From Anaerolineae bacterium (lineage in GTDB: Bacteria > Chloroflexota > Anaerolineae > Aggregatilineales > Phototrophicaceae), in the NCBI GenBank assembly GCA_028284565.1, contig JANQRM010000067.1:1-9556 (forward strand): a stretch of 9,556 bases of DNA. The letters run 5' to 3'. The position numbers were made by a program, and so were the translations under genes. The notes below the pieces were generated by a model that was given only the letters and a program-made list of their open reading frames with translations, was not told the DNA's origin and did no database searches. Positions 1 to 8,000 of this stretch are shown one piece after another (the first letter of the stretch is position 1; each line of letters begins with the position of its first letter).

Positions 1-128
1 AAGCCGCACCTGAGCGTTGGTATCGTCGCTTCTTTACCGAATGGGAATCCGTGCCGGGCAATCATCGCATCGTCGGTAACCGCCTGACCTACACCGTGAC
101 CTGCAATATCACCGTACCAGTGGGATAA
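1..128 (+). CDS. 3' end of an unidentified protein-coding gene (partial)
   Basis: The frame that starts at base 3 is open from the window edge to a TAA at 126-128 and gives 41 residues. They begin AAPERWYRRFFTEWES and end in a beta-looking, Thr/Val-rich tail (TYTVTCNITVPVG). The codon use looks like that of the other genes. I do not recognise the family: the fragment is too short for a domain call, although the alternating hydrophobic/polar tail would suit a beta-sandwich or extracellular protein. The gene converges on the PhzF-family gene, and a strong hairpin directly after its stop supports this as a true gene end. Function unknown. Confidence 0.6.
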   Translation, partial: AAPERWYRRFFTEWESVPGNHRIVGNRLTYTVTCNITVPVG

Positions 129-146
129 ACCTTGCCCAATTCACTT

Positions 147-186
147 GAGATGAGTTCATCATATCGCGTGGACTCATCTCTTATAA
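147..186 (+). terminator. Hairpin terminator between two convergent genes
   Basis: GAGATGAGT (147-155) and ACTCATCTC (172-180) form a perfect 9-bp inverted repeat. In RNA the stem extends inward with G-U and Watson-Crick pairs (156-159 with 168-171) to about 13 bp, leaving an 8-base loop. It is followed by TTATAAT, a poor T-tract, on the plus strand and by no T-run on the minus strand. It lies 18 bases after the stop of the plus-strand gene and directly abuts the stop codon of the PhzF-family gene, so it probably blocks read-through between the two, best for the plus strand. Confidence 0.6.
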
Positions 187-1071
187 TCGCAGCATACCCT
201 CCAAAACCGTTACCGCTTCACCACCCACTTTTACGCCTGTAATGTTGTCGCGTTCACCCACAATCTCGACCCACGCCTTACCCGGACGATTCATCCAATG
301 CCCCTGCTCCGCAATAAATCTCGGCATATCAATCAGTCCATACTTCCACAGATACGAAGACATACTCCCCGTCGATGAACCCGTAAAAGGGTCTTCATGC
401 GTATCGGGTGGTAAGCCCGGATGCCGCGCAAACGTGCTTCCTTCTCCTGTTATACCTTCCACACAAAACAGATGCGGTCCCCCAAAGAAGTCACCCGTCT
501 CACGTAGTTCCCGATATAAGCGATGATTCAAGGTCATCCGTTTCAGTGCACCCAATGACTTCAAGGGAATCATCAAATGCTTCGTCCCTGTACTTACGGT
601 CTGTATCGGATAGCCTTCCAACACGTCATCCTCCGTCAATCCCATTGCAGGCATCACTGCTTCGGGCGCATATGTCCGGAAAAATTGTGGCGGGTTTTGC
701 GTCATCGTGATTCGAATCGTTCCATCATCGTGCACAATCTCAACCGGAATGATCCCCGCATTCATCTCTAAGGTAATCGTCGTCGATTCACCCTCAAGTG
801 CAATCATTCCCTTTTCAATCAAGGCATGCGTCGTCGCCACCGTCGGATGCCCAGCCAATGGGATTTCATTTGCTGGCGTAAAATAGCGCACCCGAAAATC
901 CGCCCTATCCGACTGCAAGACAAACGAAGTTTCAGATAAATTCATCTCCAACGCAATCGCCTGCATCTGGTCTTCAGACAAGCTATCCGCATCATACACA
1001 ATCGCACAGGGATTCCCTGCCAAGGGCTGATTCGTAAAGGCATCCACTTGCATCATCGGGAATTGGGGCAT
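181..1071 (-). CDS. PhzF-family isomerase/epimerase-like protein
   Basis: This 296-residue protein has the size and the two-lobed motif pattern of the PhzF family, relatives of phenazine-biosynthesis PhzF and of diaminopimelate epimerase. Visible motifs are AGNPCAIV (18-25), LSETSFV (45-51) with Glu47 at the catalytic Glu position of the family, GHPT (74-77), and DPFTGSSTGS (227-236) in the second lobe. Known members are cytoplasmic isomerases that move a proton on small, often amino-acid-like substrates; most, probably including this one, have no known substrate. No other phenazine gene is present, so it should not be called a phenazine enzyme. The ATG at 1069-1071 is preceded by AAGGA (1080-1084) at about 8 bases, supporting this start. 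It is transcribed divergently from the gene at 1268 and ends at the shared hairpin. Confidence 0.9.
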   Translation of the reverse strand: MPQFPMMQVDAFTNQPLAGNPCAIVYDADSLSEDQMQAIALEMNLSETSFVLQSDRADFRVRYFTPANEIPLAGHPTVATTHALIEKGMIALEGESTTITLEMNAGIIPVEIVHDDGTIRITMTQNPPQFFRTYAPEAVMPAMGLTEDDVLEGYPIQTVSTGTKHLMIPLKSLGALKRMTLNHRLYRELRETGDFFGGPHLFCVEGITGEGSTFARHPGLPPDTHEDPFTGSSTGSMSSYLWKYGLIDMPRFIAEQGHWMNRPGKAWVEIVGERDNITGVKVGGEAVTVLEGMLRL

Positions 1072-1267
1072 CGTTGTTATCCTTGTAACACACCTTAAAT
1101 TAATGAACTCAGATACCTTACCTCAGATTAGAAACCATGAGAATGAACCAACTATATCCGCTCACCTCGCCGATGCAAATACATCGTCGCCTGTCAACAT
1201 TTTGTGATACCATGAAAATATCATCACAACTTAACCACTCTGAAAGCTGACCATCTAAAATGCTGAG
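1072..1267. promoter_or_regulatory. Divergent promoter region with two inverted repeats
   Basis: This 196-bp gap separates the PhzF-family gene from the divergent gene at 1268. It holds a perfect dyad, TTGTGAT (1202-1208) and ATCACAA (1223-1229), separated by 14 bases, and a shorter one, CGATG (1171-1175) and CATCG (1182-1186). On the minus strand TATAGT (1151-1156) is a possible -10 with a poor -35, TTTGCA (1174-1179), 17 bases away. A perfect TTGACA at 1192-1197 on the minus strand has no convincing -10 at the right distance. A TGTAACA heptamer lies at 1084-1090, just upstream of the PhzF ribosome binding site. The promoters are therefore only tentative. Confidence 0.35.
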
Positions 1268-2263
1268 ATGCTAAAAACTCAAACATTCACATCATCAAAG
1301 ATGCATCCCATGACCCAATACCCCTACCCGACCTACGGACCGCAACCCCCAGCACATCGGCTCCCAACCCCCATCCATCGCAAGGTGCTGATGATTACGC
1401 ACAACCCCGTCCTCCACAATGAAGGTGGGCAAACCGTCCGTGAATACTTCAATTGGAATGAACCCGACGACCTCGCGGAGCAGTATATTAAAGATGTGCA
1501 ATGGTGTACCTATGGTTATGCCAATTACGAAGTCGTGGAGCGCGTTGTCGTCGATGGCTATCCCATCAAGCGCGATGGCTTTCGATATGATGAACAGAGT
1601 TATATGAAGGCATGGCGGGAGAACAACTTCTATGACCCTGATGGCGTAGACTACCTCGAACTTGTCCGCGAATACGACATGATTGAAAAGGTCAATTCTG
1701 GGGAGATTGATGAGGTTTGGCTTTTTGGTCATCCGTATGGAGGCTATTACGAATCCATCATGGCTGGACCCGAATCCTTCTGGTGCAACGCCCCTCCCCT
1801 ACTAGGTACAGAACATGCCAACCGACGCTTTGTTATCATGGGCTTCAACTTTGAACGGGGTGTCGGCGAGATGCTCGAAGATTTGGGACACCGTGCTGAG
1901 TCAATGATGTTCAAAATCTATGGCACAGACCTCACCGACGACAATCTCTTCATGCGGTTCTTGAAAATCGAACGCGACCACCCCGGCGAATCGGAAGTCG
2001 GCAGTATCCACTTCTCACCCAACAGCACCCGCGATTACGAATGGGGCAACCCCACCCCCGTGCCGAGTCGCTGTGATACATGGTATAACTTTCCACATTT
2101 AGATGGCGAACCGAAGACCGTCACTTGTAACGATTGGGGCGATGGCGATATTCGACTGCATCATCTTTGGTGGTTTCGGCATATTCCCCATGTCATCGGC
2201 GAAACAAATGGAGTCTTAAACAATTGGTGGGAATACATCATTGACCCCAACACGATTAAATGA
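1268..2263 (+). CDS. Uncharacterised 331-residue aromatic-rich protein
   Basis: I do not recognise a named family. Residues 12-37 are a Pro/Tyr/His-rich, probably unstructured N-terminus. From about residue 39 (RKVLMITHNP) the protein looks like a compact alpha/beta domain. There are dense, conserved-looking blocks: FGHPYGGYYES (153-163), the WCNAPPL block (about 172-178), GVGEMLEDLGHRAES (198-212), CDTWYNFPHLDG (269-280) and a Trp/His-rich end (HHLWWFRHIPHV, then NNWWEY). The many His, Asp, Glu and Trp residues in these blocks would suit an enzyme or a carbohydrate-binding protein, but no catalytic motif can be named. No signal peptide or membrane segment is visible. The start is uncertain: ATG 1268 has no clear ribosome binding site, and ATGs at codons 12 and 15 are alternatives. 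It precedes the BLUF gene by 89 bases on the same strand. Confidence 0.8.
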   Translation: MLKTQTFTSSKMHPMTQYPYPTYGPQPPAHRLPTPIHRKVLMITHNPVLHNEGGQTVREYFNWNEPDDLAEQYIKDVQWCTYGYANYEVVERVVVDGYPIKRDGFRYDEQSYMKAWRENNFYDPDGVDYLELVREYDMIEKVNSGEIDEVWLFGHPYGGYYESIMAGPESFWCNAPPLLGTEHANRRFVIMGFNFERGVGEMLEDLGHRAESMMFKIYGTDLTDDNLFMRFLKIERDHPGESEVGSIHFSPNSTRDYEWGNPTPVPSRCDTWYNFPHLDGEPKTVTCNDWGDGDIRLHHLWWFRHIPHVIGETNGVLNNWWEYIIDPNTIK

Positions 2264-2292
2264 AGAGGATGAATAAATTACATCTTAAGGTT

Positions 2293-2311
2293 ATTCTCTC
2301 GAACTGAGAAT
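2293..2311 (+). repeat. Small inverted repeat upstream of the BLUF gene
   Basis: ATTCTC (2293-2298) and GAGAAT (2306-2311) form a perfect 6-bp dyad around a 7-base centre. It lies 30 bases after the stop of the previous gene and 41 bases before the BLUF start codon. No T-run follows, so it is a weak terminator candidate; it could also be an operator. TACAAT (2312-2317) directly after it is a possible -10 without a good -35. Confidence 0.3.
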
Positions 2312-2352
2312 TACAATGGATACGGTGAAAAGACATAACACAGGAGCCGACG

Positions 2353-2772
2353 ATGATTTCACTGATTTACGCCAGTTCTGCCACACAAAAAATGTCCAGT
2401 GACGAATTAATGACGATATTAAATAAAGCACGCGAGAAAAACCAATCACTCGATATTACCGGGATGTTGTTGTATCGAGATGGGAACTTCCTTCAAGTCT
2501 TGGAAGGTGACGAGGAGAAAGTCACAAGATTATACAACACCATCGCTGAAGACGCCCGCCACGATGGAATCTTAAAGTTAAGTCAACGTCCCATCTCCCA
2601 ACGTGAATTTGGCGATTGGAAGATGGGTTTTGTCGACTTAGAACAACTTAAGCTAGAAGATGTCCCCGGCTATTCTGACTATCTTAATGCTTCCCTAACA
2701 GCCGATACCTTTGAGGACAATCCCTCATTGGCGATGACCTTCTTACAGGCGTTTCGAGATTCCATTCGATAG
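2353..2772 (+). CDS. Short BLUF-domain blue-light photoreceptor
   Basis: BLUF domains bind FAD and sense blue light by rearranging hydrogen bonds around the flavin. This 139-residue protein is one BLUF domain (about 1-95) plus a short C-terminal helical tail, the size and plan of PixD/Slr1694-type short BLUF proteins that signal through a partner. The key residues are all present with a constant offset of two from PixD: Tyr6, Asn30, Gln48, Trp89 and Met91, within LIYASSA, DITGMLLYRDGNFLQVLEG and FGDWKMGF. The ATG at 2353 has AGGAG at 2342-2346, six bases upstream. No output domain is fused, so its partner is unknown. Its 3' end overlaps the convergent cyclopropane-synthase gene by 30 bases with no terminator between them. 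Confidence 0.93.
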   Translation: MISLIYASSATQKMSSDELMTILNKAREKNQSLDITGMLLYRDGNFLQVLEGDEEKVTRLYNTIAEDARHDGILKLSQRPISQREFGDWKMGFVDLEQLKLEDVPGYSDYLNASLTADTFEDNPSLAMTFLQAFRDSIR

Positions 2773-4146
2773 CGTATCAGCATATAAGTCTTCGCGTGAC
2801 CACGGGAGATTGACTTTGCCATGATCTGGTTTAGCTAGCAAACTCTGCACCACATTGACCGTTGCAGAATCAAAGCCCAAAATCGAGGCAGACATATAAG
2901 CTTTCCAGACACGGAAGATTTGCCCGCCTACTAACTCAATGGCTTTCTCTTGATTCGCCATTAAACGTCGAACCCAATGCGTCAGCGTCTTGGCATAATG
3001 TTCACGCCAGTTTTCGACATCACGCACTTCAAAGCCGGCTTCTTCTGCACGCAAATTAACCTCACTCACGGGTGTCAACTCACTATCCGGGAAGACGTAA
3101 CTCATGCCAAATTGCCCACGACCCATAATCCGATACTCAACCAGCCGTTGCAAAAATGGCAATTCATCTTCCACAAACATGGATATTCCATGATTCAAGA
3201 ACAAGCCAGCCGGCTTCAACAATTGATACGCCTGCTCGAAGTAGGTCGGCAGTTGGCTCCTTCCGACATGCTCATACATCCCAATGCTGACGATCTTATC
3301 GAAGGACTCATCTAAATCACGATAATCAAGGAGACGTGCTTCCGCTTTATCGGCGATACCCGCTTCAGCAAAGAGCTGATTGGCATACTCATATTGTTGC
3401 TGGCTCAAGGTCACACCCACAGCTTCTACGCCATAATATTCGACAGCATGTTTAATCATCCCGCCCCAACCACAGCCGATATCCAATAGGCGTTCACCCG
3501 GTTGCAAGCGCAAACGCCGACAGGTTATATCCAGCTTTTGGTATTGAGCCGTATCAATATCCTCTTCACCTGTGCGGAAATAGGCACAAGAATAAATCAT
3601 GCGCTTATCAAGGAACAACTTATAGAAATCGTTGCTCACATCATAATGATATTGAATAGCAGACAAGTCACGGTCTTTGGAATGTATATCCCCTTCTAAA
3701 GACACGGCATCTCGCTTGACATGTAGTTGAGCATCGTCTTTGGGAAGATTCCACCACAATCGAAGCAACCTCAGCAAATTGGACGCTCCATAATTATCCG
3801 CATTAAAGCCTTCGATATGTCCTGCACCCGCAAATATGCCCGTCTCAGCCACTTGGCTCAGGACTTTGACCATAATCAGCGGATCGTCACTTTCGATTTT
3901 GACATCCCCCCGCACATACGACTCTCCAATCTTCTTCTCAATCGGGATAGAAAACATCCGCCGCAGGGTGCCGGGCGAACTGAGAACGACTGTATAAGAG
4001 GCATGTCCATCAGACAGGAGGATGTCGCCATCCCAAAATTGAAGATCGAAATCACGGGGTTGTGGAAACAGGGCATCCACAAATGCCATCACACTGTGTT
4101 TTGCTTTATCTACTGCGCTGAACGACGATTGACCAATAGCGTCCAT
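2743..4146 (-). CDS. cfa: Cyclopropane-fatty-acyl-phospholipid synthase
   Basis: This S-adenosylmethionine-dependent enzyme adds a methylene bridge across double bonds of membrane-lipid acyl chains. Hallmarks, numbered from the GTG at 4149: IQYHYDVSNDFYKLFL (165-180), YSCAYF (186-191) with the family's active-site Cys188, the SAM-binding loop LDIGCGWGG (222-230), MYEHVG (291-296) with Glu293, LNHGIS (318-323), YVFPDSEL (351-358) and YAKTLTHWVRRL (385-396). At about 467 residues it is longer than the E. coli enzyme (382), partly in the N-terminal lipid-binding region. I prefer ATG 4146 because GAGG (4154-4157) is then 7 bases away; the GTG at 4149 is the alternative. Related enzymes can make other modified fatty acids (for example methyl-branched or methoxy-mycolic-type), so the exact product is inferred. 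A near-consensus promoter lies upstream. Confidence 0.92.
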   Translation of the reverse strand: MDAIGQSSFSAVDKAKHSVMAFVDALFPQPRDFDLQFWDGDILLSDGHASYTVVLSSPGTLRRMFSIPIEKKIGESYVRGDVKIESDDPLIMVKVLSQVAETGIFAGAGHIEGFNADNYGASNLLRLLRLWWNLPKDDAQLHVKRDAVSLEGDIHSKDRDLSAIQYHYDVSNDFYKLFLDKRMIYSCAYFRTGEEDIDTAQYQKLDITCRRLRLQPGERLLDIGCGWGGMIKHAVEYYGVEAVGVTLSQQQYEYANQLFAEAGIADKAEARLLDYRDLDESFDKIVSIGMYEHVGRSQLPTYFEQAYQLLKPAGLFLNHGISMFVEDELPFLQRLVEYRIMGRGQFGMSYVFPDSELTPVSEVNLRAEEAGFEVRDVENWREHYAKTLTHWVRRLMANQEKAIELVGGQIFRVWKAYMSASILGFDSATVNVVQSLLAKPDHGKVNLPWSREDLYADTLSNGISKRL

Positions 4147-4188
4147 CACATCACCTCGGAAATAACTCCTTCTACAGAAATGAATTTA

Positions 4189-4238
4189 TGTAACACTTAA
4201 GCTAATTGTTACAGTTTAATTATAACAAGGCTGTAACA
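4189..4238. repeat. Three TGTAACA heptamers at the cfa promoter (possible operators)
   Basis: TGTAACA occurs at 4189-4195 and 4232-4238, and its reverse complement TGTTACA at 4207-4213. The copies at 4189 and 4207 form a perfect inverted repeat with an 11-base centre. Relative to cfa, one copy sits in the -35/-10 spacer, one at the predicted transcription start and one in the early leader. This placement would suit a repressor or a MerR-type spacer-binding activator; no regulator is identified. Confidence 0.4.
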
Positions 4239-4248
4239 TCGAGGTCAA
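4219..4248 (-). promoter_or_regulatory. Sigma-70-type promoter of the cyclopropane synthase gene
   Basis: Reading the minus strand, TTGACC (4248-4243) and a perfect TATAAT (4224-4219) are separated by 18 bases. The predicted start is near 4212, leaving a leader of about 65 bases before the cfa start codon. The -35 lies only about 25 bases beyond the stop of the frame-restored nitroreductase gene. The spacer is one base longer than optimal and carries a TGTAACA heptamer. Confidence 0.7.
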
Positions 4249-4273
4249 TTAACAGACATCATAGATAGGAATC

Positions 4274-4391
4274 CTAGGAAGACGCGATTGGGATAAGTCG
4301 GAAAACTGGATGTTGGTCTGCTTCCACGGTAAAAGCGTCTATGTCTGAGTCAGGTTGAGCATCAAAATACGATTGTGTAATCGTGTTCTCT
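4274..4391 (-). pseudogene. Out-of-frame C-terminal remnant of the nitroreductase-family gene
   Basis: Shifting frame by one base after codon 110 of the upstream gene opens a 38-residue stretch from 4390 down to a TAG at 4274-4276. It begins ENTITQSYFDAQPD and ends VEADQHPVFRLIPIASS, which is the expected end of this family (a Y/F-DA motif followed by HPVFRL). Removing one T of the TTTT run at 4391-4394 joins the two parts into a 148-residue protein of normal family length. The remnant is clean, with no further stop or shift, so the lesion is recent or is a sequencing or assembly artefact. Confidence 0.8.
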
Positions 4392-4721
4392 TTTAAGATA
4401 GCGTTTGAGTATCAGCGCACTCGTTTGGGCATCGAGTTCTTCAAAATGGAAGTTTTGTATTTTTCGTCCACGTGTAATTTTGACTTCCCCAGCTATACGG
4501 GCGTTTTTCACCCAATTAACCTCACCATAAGGTGATACCAGATAGGTTGCATCGTCCTCGATGATCATGGATACAGGTAGAGAGCGCGGTTGTCCCGACT
4601 TGCGCCCAGCGACGGTTAACATTGCCATCCGATCTGGTGTCATCCCCAAACGAATCATACCCTCAACGATTTTATTGACGATACGTCTCATGATTCCAGC
4701 TTGGTAGCTTGTCTTTGCCAT
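4362..4721 (-). CDS. Deazaflavin-dependent nitroreductase-family protein, frameshifted near its C-terminus
   Basis: The 119-residue product belongs to the F420/deazaflavin-dependent nitroreductase (Ddn-like, formerly DUF385) family, small split-barrel proteins that bind F420 or related flavins. It shows the signature LTVAGRKSGQPRSLPVSMI (35-53) and LVSPYGEVNWVKNARIAGEV (61-80). Family members usually run to roughly 140-150 residues and end in a block like HPVFRL. Here the reading frame leaves the family pattern after Lys110, ends with the odd sequence REHDYTIVF, and stops at 4362. The usual C-terminus is intact in the next frame (see the remnant entry), so a one-base difference in the AAAA tract at 4391-4394 has cut the product short, by mutation or assembly error. 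The ATG at 4721 has AAGGG (4726-4730) about 4 bases upstream. It is divergent from the surface-protein gene. Confidence 0.8.
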   Translation of the reverse strand: MAKTSYQAGIMRRIVNKIVEGMIRLGMTPDRMAMLTVAGRKSGQPRSLPVSMIIEDDATYLVSPYGEVNWVKNARIAGEVKITRGRKIQNFHFEELDAQTSALILKRYLKREHDYTIVF

Positions 4722-5010
4722 GATTCCCTTCAGTCTATTTTTTGCTGTCTTAAGATTACTACGTTATAAATCAGCTAAGGTTGCTCAGAGATTAATGACA
4801 TTGTGCAAGATGAAAGACTTTACTTCTAAAGAAATGTTTACAGATTCTGACACTTTCAGGTTTGCAGTTAACCGAATTCTCTTTAGAATAATAGACTGTA
4901 ACAAAACAGTCGGGTTGAATGCACATCAAAAAGACTAACCGCGCTGTCAAAGTTACAATAAATATAGCAGGATTGTTTCCTAAAATAATACCTGTGAAGG
5001 GGTATTCGGC
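4722..5010. promoter_or_regulatory. Divergent AT-rich intergenic region before the surface-protein gene
   Basis: This 289-bp gap lies between the nitroreductase-family gene (minus) and the surface-protein gene (plus). It is AT-rich. It holds a perfect 6-bp hairpin, GACTGT (4894-4899) and ACAGTC (4906-4911) with a 6-base loop, which includes a TGTAACA heptamer (4897-4903). Possible -10 boxes for the plus-strand gene are TACAAT (4954-4959) and TAAAAT (4981-4986), but neither has a convincing -35. GAAGGGG (4996-5002) is the ribosome binding site of the surface-protein gene. The open frame on the plus strand here (4720-4938) has no ribosome binding site and is not supported. Confidence 0.4.
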
Positions 5011-8000
5011 ATGTTAAATGGCTTATCAAAAATATTTTCTCGTTCTCTGCTCTTGTTGTTGCTGTTTGGGCTAATGGGGGTTGCCTTCAGCACAATCAAC
5101 CTTGCGCCAGCACAAGCGCAGGTTGTTTGCACTGTCAGTGGACTAGCGTACTATGATTACGATCTCGACACAACCCAAAATGGAAATCCGGCTTATACAG
5201 AAAATGGTCTCTATAATGCAACCGTGACTGTCTATTATGTCAATGCTGGGGGTGTGGATGCAACCTTGACAACCACCACCGATGGCGCGGGCAACTACAG
5301 CATCACCATTCCCGATTTGAGTGTAACGGCGCAGGTTGTTCGCATCGAATTTACAGATTTCGCCTTCTTTGCCCGTTCGGGTCGTTATGGCGCAGGTGGG
5401 ACAGGCTCTGGCACAACCACGGATTTTGTCGATTGTAGTGGTGGCGTAGGGACATCCAATCTCGCGGTTGGTTCAACAGAAGCTTACTGCCAATATCGGG
5501 ATGACCCCCATATTGTGACCTCCTGCTTTACAGAAGGACCACAAGGTGCGGGTGTACCTGCGTTGGTCAGCTTTGCATACGACTCTGGTTTAGACCCCAA
5601 TGTTTTTGGCAACGTAAATGAATCCGGTGGGACATCCATACGTACACAAATTGGTCATGTCGATACAGCCCTCGATACTCAACTCGGTGCAGTTATTGGG
5701 ATAGCTCATTCTCGTGTACGAAATATTGTCTATTCAGCCTCGTTTATGAAACTACGGGTCGATTTTGGTCCGACGCAAAACCCCGGCACCATCTATTTGA
5801 CTGACTTAACAGGAGTCGTCGCGAATGCCACACCTTTAACCACGTTAATCGCCGCTGGTCCCGGTGAAACCATTGCTGATTGGCATCCAGAACTGGTTTT
5901 GGCTGCAGGACCACCAACCGAAACTTCGGCTTGGGATTATGTCGGCAAGCGTGGCTTGGGTGACATTGATATTTCTCCAAGTGACAATGTCATATATGCT
6001 TGGAATTTGTGGGATAAAAACTTATATGCTCTAGAACTCAACGCTGCTGGGACTGCTGTGATTAGCACGACAACTTACCCGATGCCACAACCTGCCGCCT
6101 TTGGTGCAACACGCGACTGCTTACTTGATGGTGGAACACCATTAACCGGAGCCGAGTCCGCCGCACTATACCCAAATTTCAATAATCCAGCCGACTCGAA
6201 TGTAGATTTACGTCCCGGTGGAATCAAAGCCTATGGAGATCGCCTCTTTGTTGGTGTGACGTGTACCGCGGAGTCCATGTCGCTCGATAATCCTGGAGCG
6301 GCTGATACGCCACCCTATGGCGCAGTCGGTTATGAATTAGAACTCGCCGCTTATGTCTTTGAATATCTAATTGACACCACAGCAAATCAAACTTTAACCG
6401 GACCTACACTGGTTGCCGAGATACCCCTCGATTTTGAGCGTGGCTGTGTACGCCAGTTTCCAATAGCTTGTCATGATGCCAATTGGCGACCATGGCAACC
6501 GCGCTATGCTAGCACGTTCCATGATTACACAGCGACAGGTGATGGTGAGCAATTTGTCTTTCCTCAACCTTGGCTATCCGACATCGAACTTGACGAAGAT
6601 GGCTTTATGGTAGTGACCTTTACCGACCGCCTTGGACATACCGCAATTGATAATCCGGGGGAAATTACCTCTGCCGGGGATGCCTATATGCTCGCACCGC
6701 CAGCAACTCCACCAACAGCTGGGGTTGCTAGTCCAGCATTTAGTTATACCTTGGAATCTAATGGAGATCTTGCTCATGGTTCTGGAGCGCGCGCCAATAG
6801 CGGGAATGCTCCAGATGTCGCGCCTGTCCCCGGCACAACACGTGGACCCGGTGGAGAAGCCTTCTTCTGGGAAGATTATTATGCCTTTAACGCCGCACCA
6901 AATGTCCTCGACTTTCACCAGCAATTGATTCAGGGAAGTGCTGGAATAGTGCAGGGGAAAGGTGAGGTCGTCATGGCTTCGATGGACCCCGCTCACTGTG
7001 ATTCGCGTTTTGGTGGACCCGCTTGTGGAGCTATAGGCAATGGCGTGAATTCTGGGGGACTCATTTGGATGAGCAATCAAGATGGTAGCCGTCAAAATAG
7101 TGTTGAATTGTTTGAGGCGACGACAACGGGTGGCTTCGCAAAAGCCATTGGGATTGGGGATGTCGAGTTTGTTTGTAGTCCACAGCCCTTAGAAATCGGC
7201 AATCGCGTTTGGTATGACCCCGACTTAGACGGTGTACAAGACCCCAATGAAGTCGGTATTCCGGGTGTTACTGTGAGTCTATACGTTGATTCAGATAACG
7301 ATGGTGTGGCAGATTTGTTGGTGGCACAGATGCTGACGAATGCGGATGGGGAATATATCTTTAACGAAAACATCACAGGCGCGCCCACCCCGTTTACCAT
7401 GACATTCACAAGTGGGAATACCGCAGGACAAACATTCTTGGATATTAACGGCAATGGTACGCGACACGGGGGTGCAACGACGGGTGCTGATTTTGGTCAG
7501 TTTAGTGCCTTTGAGCCACAAGGGATTCTCGCCAACACGATTTATGAAGTTCGGCTCGATAATGTAGCAGATTTCCAACCGGGCGGTCCCGTGCATGTCG
7601 CTGTAGGGAATGTCCAGCCCTTTGAGTCCCCGACGTTTAATGATACGACTGCTAATGGAACCATCCGAGATGACAATGGCGTTCAGCAGGGAGGAGCATT
7701 ACTTGGTTTCCCCGGTGTGCAAGTAGTGGCATTTGTGAATACAGCCAATTGGGGGGATAATGACCATACATTTGACTTTGGTTTCTTTGGGACACCCCCG
7801 ACCCCAACACCCACACCCACCACGCCACCGGGGGTTGCTGGCCCTGCTGGTACTCCGGGACCGGGAGGTAGCGGAACAAGTTCTGGGGTTGGGGATATTC
7901 CTGATTTCTTATTGGGTGTGACAGAATTGCCAGCCACGGGTGAAACACCCATATGGCGCAATCTCTTTATCGGTGCTTTGGTTGGCATTGTCACTATTAT

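Noticed and set aside
181..1071. Assigning the PhzF-family gene to a phenazine pathway
   Set aside because: No other phz gene is present, and most PhzF-family proteins in bacteria are unrelated to phenazine synthesis.
1143..1250. 35-codon plus-strand frame in the divergent promoter region
   Set aside because: Weak or absent ribosome binding site, no signal peptide or family pattern, and a chance frame of this length is expected.
3727..4200. 157-codon plus-strand frame across the 5' part of the cyclopropane synthase gene
   Set aside because: It is the complement of a clearly conserved gene and runs through that gene's promoter region; it has no domain signature or ribosome binding site.
4720..4938. 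72-codon open frame on the plus strand between the nitroreductase-family gene and the surface-protein gene
   Set aside because: No ribosome binding site, its start overlaps the start of the divergent gene, it lies in AT-rich intergenic DNA, and the protein shows no family pattern.
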